Numbered from the stretch's first letter, positions 1 to 11,936 are shown. The stretch: DNA of 64,000 nucleotides from Cryptomeria japonica (GCF_030272615.1 NC_081406.1:190057391-190121390); one strand, 5' to 3'. Notes: generated from the sequence alone by a model not told the origin. Numbers and translations: made by a program.

Positions 1-88
1 AGAGCAAGCAAGGAGAGAGAGAAGATCTACAATGCTAATATTGCTAATTTAGCATGACATTTGCCTCGAGATCTCATTGATCACTATT

Positions 89-460
89 TTAGGAAGACGA
101 GAAACATGTCGAAGGAGCAACATCAAGCACAAAAGATGGAGCTATCACAAGATCCAAACAAGGACTATGCTCATGTTGTAAGTCACTTTGTTCGATTCTA
201 GGAGCTAGGATTAGGGTTTGTGAAAATTCAGTTGAAAAATGCTTGTCCACATCAACATATTCATACTCACTATCATAAGCATTAGGAGTTGTATTGCCAT
301 CATGAATAACATTTTCATCCATTTCTTCATCAAAGTTTAGAGAAAGAGGAACAAGAACATGAATAGGAGTAAAACCATCACATATTTTGTGCAATTTATG
401 ATTTGGAGATGTAGGTTGAACATCTTGCTTGGGAGAAACGGGAATCATGTCAATTGTCAT
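89..460 (-). pseudogene. Ty3/gypsy polyprotein fragment after protease
   Basis: This 123-codon frame follows the gag-protease frame on the same strand, with only about 65 bases between them. It is acidic and has no catalytic motif that I can see. In plant gypsy elements this position holds the low-complexity linker between protease and reverse transcriptase, so I read it as the next stretch of the same polyprotein after a frameshift or stop. Reverse transcriptase would lie beyond the left edge of the window. Function as a separate protein is unlikely. The assignment rests on position and strand, not on a recognised domain. Confidence 0.4.
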
Positions 461-526
461 ATTCTGATGAGATTGAGTATTTTGAGGGATAGCTTCATGA
501 TCTCAAACACGGTGTCTTCGTTAGCA

Positions 527-2056
527 TTATCTCGCACAACGATTCTGTTGAGTCTTAGTGGAAGGCTGAGAAGGAGGAGGAACACTTAAAAAATTGGGAA
601 TGTTTCTCTCCTTGATAGTTGAAGGTTTAGGTTGAGGTCTTTTAGTTTGAACAAGAGGAGAAGCATGCCTCTTCCCTTGATAAGAGGGAGGAGGTGGAAC
701 TACGCCATATAAAGGAGGAATTTTAGGTGTAGGAAGAAGACTAGGTCCATCATGAGGAGGAGGTATAGGTCTAACCTTAGGAAGAATATTGTTGTTCTTC
801 TTAGGAGAAGGTATAGTCACATCCATAGGAATAGGTTGATGGTCTTCCTTAGGAGGTAGATTAGTTCTATCCATGAGGGGAAGAACTTCATCTTCAAGAA
901 TAATAGGAATGCCAAGTGTTGGGGATCTAGGTTGACTTAAGGATAAGATCATATCTTTCTTCCATTTTTGATAATATTTAAAAAGAGCATCGCTCCTTGA
1001 TGGAAGAGATTGAAATTGTTTAGGCCAAAAGAAATCAATACGAACACTAGGGCTTCTTTTGGATGGACGAAATAAGCTATGGTTCACGATTATGATTTCT
1101 CCATTGTGACAAAATTTTAGACACTTGCGGAATGGAGAAGCAATAGCCTTCATGGAAGATAGCCAAGGATAGCCCAAATTCACACGAAATTTCTCAGAAG
1201 AGGGTATGATAACAAAGTCAACATCCATGGATTTAGTATGAACTTCAATATGAAGAGTGATAGATCCAATGGTAGGACAAGAGAATCCATCAAATAACTT
1301 TACAACCATATTAGAAGCATCATAAATTGGTTTATGCAATCGTAAAGTGAAAAGATACTCCTCAGTGATGGCATTAACCATGCAAGAGGGATCAATAAGG
1401 GCACCACAGAAAGGGATATCCTCAACCTTTGTAACTATGTATAAAGGGCCATCTGGTGCTCTAATGGTCTCACTAGGGTAAAATGTAATACAAGGATCCT
1501 TAGGTGTATCTTGTTTTTCTACCATATTTACCAAGTTCGGAGCCATAAAGGTGAATTCCTCAGAAGAGAAACAATTAGGCACAATCTCAATAATGTTAGA
1601 GGTATGAGAAGGCAAGGGATTAGTGAAAATATTAATATTTTGATTAGGAGGAGCTACTGATTTATTCCCTTTATCATTCACACCTACCACATATATAGTA
1701 ATATTATCAATCAAATCTTGAATGTTATTTTTCAATGCGAAGCATTTCTCAGTATCATGACCAGGCTGACGATGAAATTGACAAAATGAATTGTTATCAA
1801 AATAAGGGGATGAAAGTTTAGAAGGATCAACTTGTTTTATAGGAGGAAGTTTGATAAAATTTCTTTGCAACAATTGAGACATAATACTATGTAAAGATTC
1901 ATTCAAAGGAGTAAATTGTCTTTCTCTTTGGAAAAATTTAGAAATAGGAGGCACAACTGTTGTAGCATTCACATTGTTATTGTTGATTGTACCATTAACT
2001 TGAAGAATCTTTTTGTTGGTTTGAACTTCACAAATAGTTGTTGAACACTCTCCCAC
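527..2056 (-). pseudogene. Ty3/gypsy gag C-terminus, zinc knuckle and protease
   Basis: A 509-codon frame. Around residues 90-110 it has a zinc-knuckle-like C-x2-H-x3-G-H-x4-C pattern (CQFHRQPGHDTEKC), the short form found in many plant gypsy gag proteins. At about residues 205-330 there is a retropepsin-like domain that should cleave the polyprotein. The expected catalytic Asp-Ser/Thr-Gly reads Asp-Pro-Ser (ALIDPSCMVNAI), so the glycine after the aspartate is missing and activity is doubtful. The last 130 residues are proline-rich. An overlapping frame at 1969-2160 continues gag better than this frame's own N-terminus, which indicates a frameshift near 2000-2050. Family assignment is strong; the protein is broken. 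Confidence 0.8.
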
Positions 2057-2096
2057 TTATCACTCAGAGCCATAGGAGTGGATTTCTCTATTTGAC

Positions 2097-3149
2097 TCAC
2101 AACCAGTTGATAATTGTGCAATGTTGCGCACAACTGTGGAAAGAAAGTAAATTCAGACAAAAGAGATTTTCCCTGATATCTTTTTGAAAATTGGAAATGA
2201 AAATTATTTGAATATCATTATCAGGTACATGAAAATAAATTTGAGAACACAAATGCTTATATCTACCAATGAAATCGGTCACTTTTTCTTTAACACCTTG
2301 TTTACAATGCATTAAATCAGTCAAAGTGATTTTAGGACCAATGTTATTTTGAAATTGTTCGATGAAAGCATTTTCCAATTGTGGAAAAGAAGTGATATAA
2401 TAAGAAGGAAAAGAGAAATTCCATTGTAAAGCCTTATCTCTTAGTGTTCTTGTAAACAGTTTTGCAAGCAATCTTTGATCATAAGAAAAATCAGTACACA
2501 AGGTTTGAAATGTTTTTACATGCATAAAAGGATCACCTTTTCCATTATAGAGTTCTAATTGAGGGACCTCAACATGTTTAGGTGGCATGACTTTAACAAT
2601 ATCAAGAGAAAGTGGGCTCGCAACATCAAAGGTGGGCACACTAAACTTGGATAGACTCATAGAAGCAATTTGTTGTTGTAAGGAAGACACGGTTTGAGCA
2701 AGATTGTTAATTGTTGCTTCGGTAGAAGAATTGATGTTAGACATAGTTGATTGTGAAGGTGGTGTGATGTTATTGAAGGAATGCATGGATTGAGAATAAG
2801 GTGGTGGGACATTATGATAAGTAGGCATAGGTGATGATTGGGTAGGAAAAGGGACACTTAAAGGAGGAAATAAGTTGTTGAAGGAATCGCCCCCTTGTGT
2901 CACATAGATTGGTTGAGGAATAGTAGGAATACTTATGGAAGACATAGGTAAATATGGAGGTTTAAATGAAGAAGAGGGATTACCCCCATGACCAATGGTT
3001 GTAGGAATGACACTTTGAGTTGATATAGCCATGATGTTGGAGGTAAAAGTAGCAATACTAGCCATTGAAGCGGTCAAAGGAATAGAAGGATTGACTTGTG
3101 TTGAAGGTTGTGAATAACCTAGGGTTTTGGCACAACTCTTGATAGGCAT
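2097..3149 (-). pseudogene. Ty3/gypsy gag (capsid) domain
   Basis: A 350-codon frame. The first 190 residues are Ser/Thr/Pro-rich. From about residue 195 it matches the retrotransposon gag core, with the typical order 'VPQLELYNGKGDP', 'RTLRDKALQWNF', a Phe-Pro-Gln-Leu-x4-Phe-x3-Phe stretch, and 'CKQGVKEKVTDFIGRYKHL'. This is the structural protein of the virus-like particle in the Ty3/gypsy group. The frame ends near 2097 in an out-of-phase tail; gag continues in another frame at 2160, so an indel lies near 2160-2190. The ATG at 3149 is internal: gag-like sequence extends upstream to about 3480. Confidence 0.82.
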
Positions 3150-3480
3150 GATATTAGAATCAACTATATGTACAATGTCATGGATATATTAATTTCATTC
3201 TTATCACTTTTAATCATGCACTCAAGGTCTTCAATTAATGAAAGAGCTTCACTATTAGGGTATTCTTGGGACGTCCATTGTTGAAATTTATCAAATTGAT
3301 TGTCCAATGTGGAATGTTGAGTCTATAGTTAAAGCTTCTTCATCATCATGGGATTCATCAATTGGATAGATAGGTACATGATTAGGATGGGAAGCATAAG
3401 CATTATCCTCATTAAAGAAGTCACCCAAATTAGGCTCCATCTCCTCGATAATTAAACCTCGGGAAGCCTTAATTCTAATG
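3150..3480 (-). pseudogene. Gag N-terminal remnant, frameshifted
   Basis: Read on the minus strand from about 3480, two overlapping frames give an acidic stretch beginning 'MEPNLGDFFNEDNAYASHPN' and then a second ending 'LIEDLECMIKSDKNEINISM'. Each is closed by a stop, with the switch between frames near 3290 and a further switch just before 3149. The likely original start is the ATG near 3439. Composition (Asp/Glu/Asn-rich) fits the N-terminus of gypsy gag. It is shorter than the usual ORF cut-offs and would be missed by simple ORF calling. Confidence 0.5.
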
Positions 3481-3689
3481 CTTCATCTCACGAGGATAAT
3501 ATAGGTAGGAATAATAGTGGTGAAACTCATGCACTAGAGGGAAAATTTTAATTTTGAATTTTGGAACAAAGCTTACAAAATTGATTAATGCAAAATGTAA
3601 GAAAATATTGATTAAACAATTTGAACTTTGTTGGAGAAAGAGGATGACACAATTTCCAAAAATGAAAGGAAATTGGAATGTTTAAAATT

Positions 3690-4600
3690 AGGGCCAAGGG
3701 AATACCACTTAATTTTAAAATCAGAATTTTTAAAATCGGGGCAAACTATAATTAACCTCTTAATTTTTTTTAAATTCTTCAAATTTGAAATGTTGAATTT
3801 TGGAGGAATTTTTTATTCTTGAGGGATCAAAAATCGATAAAATCAGCCAATCTTCTGGATTTAGGTTATTAAATACAGTCATAACAGTATCCTAAAATTT
3901 CAGGAAAAAAGTCGAGGACCGTGGCGGGAATGCACATGGTCCGACCAACTTTTTTTGAAATTTTTAGGGATGAATATTACGATGATTTCAAAGCTAACCC
4001 TCAAAAATTGGCAAATTTTAAGATTTCTATATGGGCGAAATTAAGGTTGAAATGTAAAAATAGGACCCTATTAGGGTTTTGAAGAAAAAGAAGAATTGAA
4101 TTGCAAATTTGAAAAAGGTCAAACCTAATGAATAGGGACACCTTGGAAAATGTTTTAAAATCTGAATTTGAATGAAACTGATTGAAATTTGCACAAAATC
4201 CAATTAAATTTGAAAATTAGGGTTTTATGACCTAACCACTTAATTTTGAAATTTGAATTTTGGTAAAAAGGAGGGAAATTGAAAATTTGAATGGTAGGAA
4301 TAAAAACAAGTTTGAGAACAATCAGAAATCTGAAAATTAAATGAAAATCCAATTTTTGCACAAGTTCAAGATGATTTTTGAAAATTCGGGTTTAAACAAG
4401 TAATCGCTTAATTTTGTAAATTTGATTTGCAAATTGAACAAGACAATGACAAAATTGAATTTGACAAACAAAACAATTTTCAGATCTAAGATAACCACAA
4501 GCAATTTTTACAAATGACAACTTCAATTTTAATTTTAAAAACTAGGGCTTTTAATGATTTAACCACTAAGTTTGCAGAAAATTTAAACTTGCAAATGAAA
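3690..4600. repeat. Degenerate ~150-170 bp tandem repeats in gypsy leader
   Basis: An AT-rich tract in which a phrase like 'agggttttatgacctaac' followed by 'cacttaattttgaaattt' returns in degraded form near 3691, 4073, 4218, 4388 and 4545. The last spacings are about 145, 170 and 157 bases. Each unit also carries 'gcacaaaatccaattaaatt'-like sequence. It sits on the 5' side of the minus-strand gypsy gag, so it is probably its untranslated leader or LTR. Alignment is by eye and identity between units is modest. Confidence 0.4.
3916..3942. repeat. 27-nt hairpin, copy 1
   Basis: GGACCGTG and CATGGTCC enclose an 11-nt loop (gcgggaatgca), one mismatch from a perfect 8-bp stem. The same 27-nt structure recurs at 5024-5050 with a perfect stem and a nearly identical loop. 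Confidence 0.55.
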
Positions 4601-5023
4601 AATATGAAATTTTTGTTCAAAGGAAATCATGCAAGACATTGGGTTCACCAAAATGTAATTGTGGGTGAAAAATGTGTGAATGAGAGACCAAGAGGAAAAC
4701 TACCCTTTCCCTCCAAGGAGAGATGAGAGTTTCACTACGAATTTCCTTTCAAACACTTTTCATCTATTACATTGGAAGAGGAGAGAAAAATTCACCAAAT
4801 TCAACCTCCCAAGAAGAAGATAGAATTCTGAATGAAATAGGAATGATAAGTTGATCCCCTCTTCCTATTTGAAATGGAAAGGAATTGACTGAATTATGTA
4901 GTGCAAAAGTGACAAAGAATTGATTATAACTTAAGATCGAAGTGTGGGATGAAGTTGTGCACCTTAATCTGGCAGTAATATGTTGAGACGAAGCCGCCCT
5001 GTGAATTTGAGGAAAAGTTGCTT

Positions 5024-5050
5024 GGACCGTGGAGGGAATGTACACGGTCC
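5024..5050. repeat. 27-nt hairpin, copy 2 (perfect stem)
   Basis: GGACCGTG, loop gagggaatgta, CACGGTCC: a perfect 8-bp inverted repeat. It is 1,108 bases from the near-identical copy at 3916-3942, and both lie on the 5' side of the gypsy gag. Confidence 0.6.
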
Positions 5051-5313
5051 TCTGAAAAATCTGTGAAATAAAAAGGGTTTTTTCGCCTCTGCAAATGGAG
5101 CCCAAATCTGAAAGTACAACTGTGCACCTGCAACCTACACACATAGAAGAGAGGAAAATGGGTTGGGATTGGGGGTGTTGTTCTCAAATTCTGATTCCCC
5201 CAATCCCCTCTATAAGAAAATTTGAAACCTCTGTTGCATATGGAGAGGACGACAAGAAACTAGAATTCCATAAAACATATACCAAGGTTTCTACAAAACG
5301 TCCTACACTTTAA

Positions 5314-6113
5314 GCTTATCCAAAGCTCAAGTGGGTATACCTCTTGTAAATACTTTCACAATTTTAACATGAGATCCATAGTAAACCAATGCTAAAACTT
5401 ATGAACCTCATCACCTATATAATACTGAAACATTAAAAGAAAACATGAATTCATTTTCAATCTTGACCCCAAGAAAGATATAAAAAAATCCATAATTGAT
5501 ATCAATGCCTAATCCAGACTACAAAGTCACCCAATTTAAACAAGAGTTTCAAATCTGGACATTCTCATACATCTCATCACTTCGGCTTTCATTAACCCAA
5601 TATATGTCTGACATATATAAGCTCTTTCGTTTTGAACTAAAATTGTTTATCAAATTCAAAGCAACAAATAATTGACTTACTAACAGAGATATTTCAAGTA
5701 TATTTAATTCCTCTCCTAAAGAGAAAAACCTAAAACATATCTGTAAGATTGTCTTACAATCCCTATTCAATCAAATAATCCTAAATTATCCAAAAGAAAC
5801 CAGTAAACCAATGAATGCACACAAGAAGACAACAAAGATTTAGGCTCAGAAAGTTTTGATCTGTATATTAATATTCATTTTGAAAGTCTTACATAACTCA
5901 AGGTGATTTCTGAAAGAACTAGAAAACCCTAGATATATTTCAGTAGAGTTTCTTTACAAATTCTTATGATGATTTTTCCTAAAGTCCTGGTATCCATTTA
6001 TAATGATATGGATGAAAAACAAGCTTCAAACTTTCCTAGGAAAACTTTGTTACAACCATTTTCAATTCCTAATGGCTTTGAAGTTTGTTATTCCACCGCA
6101 TCATCTTCTAACT
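5314..6113. other. Gene-free AT-rich stretch
   Basis: No frame in this 800-base stretch shows a recognisable domain, and no repeat stands out. It separates the gypsy leader from the 3' end of the unidentified pseudogene. Confidence 0.5.
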
Positions 6114-9100
6114 ATTCTTGAACCTCCTCTTCTTGCACTGCATACTTATTTTTCCACTCTTGGAATATGTCATTATAGGCTAGGAGAAGTTAACAATTTT
6201 ATTCTTTAGTTTATTTAACCTTTTCCATGTATTTCTTAATTGCCTAACCTCTGTCTCCAAAAAACCATAATGTGACTTCGTTTTCTCAATTTCTTCAATT
6301 GTTCGAATAAATAAAGATGTGTCATCTGTATTGATAACTTCAATTATCCATTGAGATAAGTTATATCCTAGCTCATCAAGCCACGCCTTTTCATCTTTCA
6401 ATTCAATTGGACGAACAAAACGCCCAGGAAACAATTCAAACTTATGGGTAGCATATTCTCTTCTATACAAGTTGGTCTTTCTCTTTACATCGACCCTTTC
6501 TTCTACTAACTTGGTCATGCTTTTCACTAAATCATAAGTGGATTTAATATTTGCATCAACCTCTGCCTCTTCATAAGATGAACACATAAGTTTTAAATCC
6601 ACCTCTCTAGGCATCCACTTATTCAAAACTAGCTCCAAAGTAGCCTTATCTTCTTTCATATCAATCAACATATTCAAAATCCTTTTCATATAAATATACA
6701 CAATAGAAGCTCCTACTATGTTAGCAAATTTCAAGATTGTGCCTCTCACTTTCTCCTCATACTTATTCGCAAATAGGGTCTGAGCCTGCTTTAACTTTTC
6801 CATTTCATCTTGTATGGTCTCAGTTGCTTGAAAACCAAAAGTCATAGGAGAAGGGGGAAATTCAATGATTGGACTGGTGGATGGAGGTTTTTCTGGAGAG
6901 GAGGCAATCAATAAAGTAGAAGATTCACCTTTCTGGTATTGCCTTGCTAGCTGATTCTACAACTTGGCAATGATGCTATCCTTGTGGGCTATCTCCCCTT
7001 TCACCTCATTGTAAGCCTTTAGAACTGTCTCTAATTTTACTTGGAGATCAACCTTCTCCTTGGATTCCTTCTCAGCTACTGCCACACTGAATTTTGATGA
7101 TTCCAAAACTGTGCTGGCAGCTTCTACCACTCATGTGTCCTGCACTCTTTTCACAGTAATACATCTAAGGTAACTAGACCTTGAAGTGTCCATTCTCTTT
7201 CTGTTTGCATCCCTCCTTAGAGACCACATGATCAAAGCAGCATGGTCCTTGCTAAAATTCACCCCCTCCAAGGGCTTTGTTTCTTTCCTGACTACTTCAA
7301 GCACTAGTGCATCTTCTTTATCCCATTCAGGGAGAATAAGACACTAGCTTTTGCTACCATTTCTCTCCCTTGTTCAGGAGTAATGGGTTTGAACTCTGTC
7401 ATCATTTCCGGTTTTACGTCTTCCTCCACTACAGATGCATTTTTGTGGGTTTTTTCACTTTTCCTCTTTTCACATTTGGCTTTGAATTTTTCTATATTTT
7501 GCTTCCACACAAATTGCATGAAAGATCCTATTGTAACAAAATTGTTATCAGCCTGGAATTTTTCACTAGCTTGTTTGATGATAGGGTCTAACTCTTTTCC
7601 TTTAAACTCTACTGCAGTCAAATCCATTTTAGCACTTGGTGGCTCTTCAGGCATCCCTTCTTTTACTTCTTCATAAGTATAGGCAATCTCCCCGAGACTT
7701 CCTAACTGCAATAATTGCTCTGCAATTGTATGTTCATCCCCCACATGGATTGGGGATTGGGATGGAGAGTATAAACGTTCACCTATTTGCACCTCTTTTC
7801 TCACCCTTTGCCTTTTAGGGGAATCCTGGTTTTCAACTGCATCTTCCATTGCTCTTTTCCCCTTTAAAGTAGAAGGCTCACCCCTGACTGGCACTAGCAC
7901 ACTGTATTTTGGCTTCTTGTGCATCACATATTCACCTAGAGGGATGGCCTTAGCAAAGGCAAGCTTGGCTAGAACCAACTTAGCCTTTTCAGGATCATTT
8001 TTTGAATATAACTTTCCTTTTCTCCTTTAAGGTTTTCTTTAAATCTTCAAAATAAAGTATCAAGAATTTAGTCTTTTCCTCAAAGGGAGTAAAACTACAC
8101 AAAGGGTCATAACCAATATGAAATTGGTGGATAAAATCAAGAGCTCTCTTATATGCTACCCATTTTTCCTTTCTCAATTCCTTTTCATCAAGGTTAAACT
8201 CATTTCTGATCAAATCCTTAGGAAAATGGAACTGATGTGGTTTTCCTTTGCATACGGCTCTCTTCCTGAACATACCATTAAAAAAGTCTTCAGGGTCAAA
8301 AAACCTTGATACTGCAGTAGACAACCTGTAGGGTTGAAATAAATCATCAAAATGTTTCCAACCACCCTTGGTAATTATAAATTGATGTGCAACAGTGATA
8401 GTTGGGAAAATTGTCCCTTTCCCCCTATTTTTTAATTCTGCTTCTTGCAAACCCCTGATTTGCCTTGGGACCTCTGCAATTCCTATCTTCAAAGGGACTT
8501 GATAGGCGATAAAATATGGAGTTCCTCTAAAACCATAAACTCTGAACAAAGTAGAGACATGGAACAAGTATATATCACCCCAGTTGTGAACAATCTTAAT
8601 ATCTTGAGCAAATTCCTTAGGCCTAAGGAATTCAAGGAGAGCTTTAGGAATTCTAGGGTTTTGTGGGCACAAGAGGATCCTAAGCCTAGATGCAAAACAT
8701 CTATCAAACTTCAAATAACCTGCATCCTCTCTATCCCAAGACAAAATTGTGCTCCACAATTGAACATGCATCTCCTCATCATCCTTTTCCTTAATCAGGT
8801 CCATTTCACTAGCAAAGTAATCAGCACCTTTGAATAAAAACATGTGCATAAGAAGAGAATACTATCCAAAAGGTTTGTCTACCTTAACATTTTTTATCCC
8901 CATCAACCCTTCATGAATGACATCGGTAAGATAAGGTGCAAAGTCAAAAGTTACTGCCAGAGATGGGTTCAAAATTTGTGCTAACATAAGCATATAGTGG
9001 GTCGGCATGGTTGTTTCAGCATCTTCCCCAAAAATCTGACATAGGGACCAATACATCCCTTTAGACCTCAAAGTGAATAAATTTAGAGAGATAGGTTCCA

Positions 9101-9596
9101 TGGTACTAGGTCCTACAATAGTTAGTCCTCCTATTTTGACAAAAAATTCTTTCAAAGGGCCACTCCTGAGGTGATCTCTCTGCACATTATAGACCTGTGC
9201 AAGTATTTCAAAATTGATGGGCTCTAAATAATTTGACACCTTAGTGAGTCTGAACACTTTCCTAAAGTCATCATCATTTATTTCAATTAATGACCCTCCA
9301 TTTATATTTCTAACACACCTGGCAATAGGATCATAGTTATTTGCAATCTGTGTCAATAGGTCCACATCCATGAAAACCCCAGGGACTGTGAGCTTTCCAA
9401 CATCTATCTCCCATATACTATTCATTAGAGCAGAGGCATTTCTCTAGCCAAATTCTACTTTGAAAAGTACCAGGCCTAATATCCCTATCTGTGAATCCCT
9501 TAACTAGTTGCCTTTGTCATACAAACCATCACCAATTCTCAGACAGGGAGCCTTGGGTACTGATTGTTTCATTTTAGCTACGACATTGGTAGACAT
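6114..9596 (-). pseudogene. Decayed ~1,100-codon ORF of unknown family
   Basis: Four minus-strand frames (9425-8862, 8849-7995, 7978-7304, 6911-6180) join into one intronless gene. The segments above 8000 share one phase. The likely start is the ATG at 9594-9596, giving 'MSTNVVAKMKQSVPK', with two in-frame TAGs before the ATG at 9425. A TAG near 8862-8864 is followed in phase by 'YSLLMHMFLFKG'. The frame slips in an A-run near 8000-8006, again near 7320-7340, and near 6180; a TGA (near 7131) and a TAG (near 6958) interrupt the coiled-coil-like Lys/Glu-rich part. The C-terminus is acidic and ends at 6114. The N-terminal third is globular-looking ('INDDDFRKVFRL', 'MPTHYMLMLAQILNPSL'). I do not recognise the family. 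An aminotransferase-like plant mobile domain protein or an ORF of a non-autonomous retroelement are possibilities only. Confidence 0.6.
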
Positions 9597-9989
9597 AGTT
9601 AATTGTTCTAAAAAATCATCACAAATGGCTCTATCCTAGTAATTAACCTTTCCTATGAAATCTCTTTGCGGTGCCATCTTGGAATTACAGCTATTTCAAT
9701 TAAACTTAAACAAACCTCTAAAAATTCAAGCACCAGTGATATCAATTCAAATTGTAACTATCAAGCAATATGCAGAACTTACTTGTTGCCTGAAGAAATT
9801 TGCTTTGTGCATCAATTCCTCTACAATACTTTTTGAAATGATGCCAATGTTTCAGTTGATGTGAAGCTTATTACGGCAACTAAGCATTGAATAGAAATAT
9901 TAAGCCACATGCTTCGGCAATCAATTCACAAATGATTTCAAAAAATGGCTCCAACAGACCACAAAGAATTTTCTAACTGTCTTGTCTCT

Positions 9990-11110
9990 TCACTGCTTTG
10001 CGAAAGATAAAAACCTTGCACCTTTTCATTGCGAAACAACACCATCCATTGGATCCTGTAAGATGTGTATGTTCTTTACCTTACCTAGTTCATCCAGCTT
10101 AAAAATGGGCCCCACCTTCCTTTCGTTGTTTCACGAAGCATAAATCTCATGCATCTTTTCTATGCGAAATAGTGTTGACCGTTGGATCTTCTATCATCCG
10201 CTCAACTGTTATTCTTCACGGTGACTACTAGTCTACTTAACTAACTGCATGAAACCTTCACCGCTAATCATTTTCATTGTTTTGCGAAGCATAATCACCT
10301 CGCATCTTCACCATGCGAAACATCGTGCATCGTTGGATCAATTTTGAGATGCACATCTTTTAACTCCTTTAACCTTTAAACTGGGCCCTATTACACATAA
10401 TCCACTTATCCTACCAATTTCTGGCAAGAACCCTCACGTGTTGGCCATTCATTTTCTCAATAAATCTGTCGGACTCCACATCTGAACCACCGTGTGTCTT
10501 AACTAGCCATGGATTTCATCAATATCGCCGCTTAATTAAATGGGCCCCACACGATCCACTAGGAGCCATGTGTCCAACTGACAGATCACCTTTTGCCTCA
10601 GCCAGACATCCAACTGTATTGCCACCTTATCTGCCATGTAACTGCCAGCTCTTTTTCGTTACTTCGCGAAAGGTAAACCTCGTGTTACTTTAGGCTGCGA
10701 AACAATGTGCACCGTTGGATCTTGAAAGAGATGCACTTCTTTTATCTTTCAAGTCATTCCTTCGCTGGGCCCACTACCTTTTCACCATTTCGCGAAAGGT
10801 AAACTTCGCACATCTCTACCATGCAAAATAGCGCCAACCATTGGATCTTGAACAAGATGCATGATTTTTTAACTCATTCTTTAGCTTACATGTCAGGCCC
10901 ACCAATCTTTCACTGCTTCGCAAAAGGTAAATCTCACCCTTCTTTTCATCGTGAAACAACATGGACCATTGGATCTACCAGAAGATATTCGGCCTTTAGC
11001 CTTCCTTACGACTAGTTTACTCGAGCTTGCCACCTTTTCGCCATTTTGCAAAACAAAAATCTCATGCATCTTTCCTTTGCGAGATCGTGCGTACCGTCAG
11101 ATCAATTAGA
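9990..11110. repeat. Seven-copy ~130-bp repeat array centred on TTCGCGAA
   Basis: Seven related units lie near 9995, 10128, 10283, 10661, 10787, 10917 and 11041. Each has a TTCGCGAA-like core (ttgcgaaag, tcacgaagc, ttcgcgaaagg), then about 25 bases on a second 'atgcgaaac', then 'caccgttggatc'. Spacings are about 133, 155, 378, 126, 130 and 124; the long gap probably holds eroded units. Most units are preceded by TGGGCCC or GGGCCCAC. The array lies 400-1,500 bases upstream of the minus-strand pseudogene that starts at 9596, so it may be its promoter or LTR region. Confidence 0.7.
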
Positions 11111-11896
11111 ACTTGCAAAACCTTTACGAAGCCCGATAAAGAAATAAAACTTAGGAAAAGGTGAAAAATTAAAACATTATTAAAGACCCGTCTAAGGCAA
11201 AACTTAAAGGGGGGACCTCTCCTCACGATGGACCGACCCTTCCACTTAAGTAGAAAAAGTAACAAGGAAATAGAACACAAGGATTTTGAGATAGGAAAGG
11301 GTAAATTGCAAAAACCCTAAACCCTTAGACCAATAACCCACAGAGGCAAAATGAAGTACAAATCACAATTTTGCAGATTTTTAGCGGATTAGAGAAAAAA
11401 ATCACCCAATACTCAAAATAGTGATAACGGGGGATTTGCCTTCAGGTCAAACCCCAATTTTTGAATTAACCAAGTAATGAAATAAGATACTTGCAAGTAA
11501 ATGTAAATAAAAGATTGTAATGTAAATCACCTCAAGGGAGGTTGTGATAGCAATGTTGATAGAAATGCTTGTGTGGAATTGAATGTTGGAATCAATCTCC
11601 TCTTTAATGGTTGAATCCTTGACTTGAATGCAACACCTAGCCTTGAAGGGAGACTTGAGATGCTCAATGCTTGAAAGGGATGCTTAAGTGCTCTTGAACG
11701 CTTGATCACATGTAAACTTCCCACTCATCCGAATTGTCCAACTTGTCCAAATGAGAGGGTAAATGTAGCTTAAGTACTTATCAATTAGGGTTTAATTGAC
11801 TGATTTTCGTCACAGGCCGACATCGGGGAAGTTTTCCCGCCCCATGCACAACCTACAATGCAGGCTTAGGAAGGGTCCTACCCTAAAATATGGCAG
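11111..11896. other. Gene-free stretch, LTR-like composition
   Basis: No coding sequence is seen. Phrases such as 'ataacgggggatttgcc' and 'aagggaggttgtgatagc' have the look of a retrotransposon LTR or leader, but I find no matched partner copy or terminal dinucleotides in the window. Confidence 0.3.
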
Positions 11897-11936
11897 GGAC
11901 AAGGGCACCACACCCTTGTCCTCGGAGGACAAGGGT
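11897..11936. repeat. GC-rich alternating hairpin
   Basis: Three arms alternate: GGACAAGGG (11897-11905), CCCTTGTCC (11914-11922) and GGACAAGGG (11927-11935). The last two belong to a perfect 12-bp inverted repeat, ACCCTTGTCCTC / GAGGACAAGGGT, around a single base at 11924. The middle arm can pair with either neighbour. The following 100 bases repeat the theme imperfectly ('ccccgcccctctccc', 'cacacccctatcctacccc'). Confidence 0.7.

Noticed and set aside
4514-5313. Several short ORFs (70-125 codons) near the gypsy leader
   Set aside because: No recognisable motif, overlapping on both strands, and AT-rich composition: chance frames.
5095-5313. Possible first exon of a host gene
   Set aside because: No splice-site-supported continuation and no recognisable protein segment downstream.
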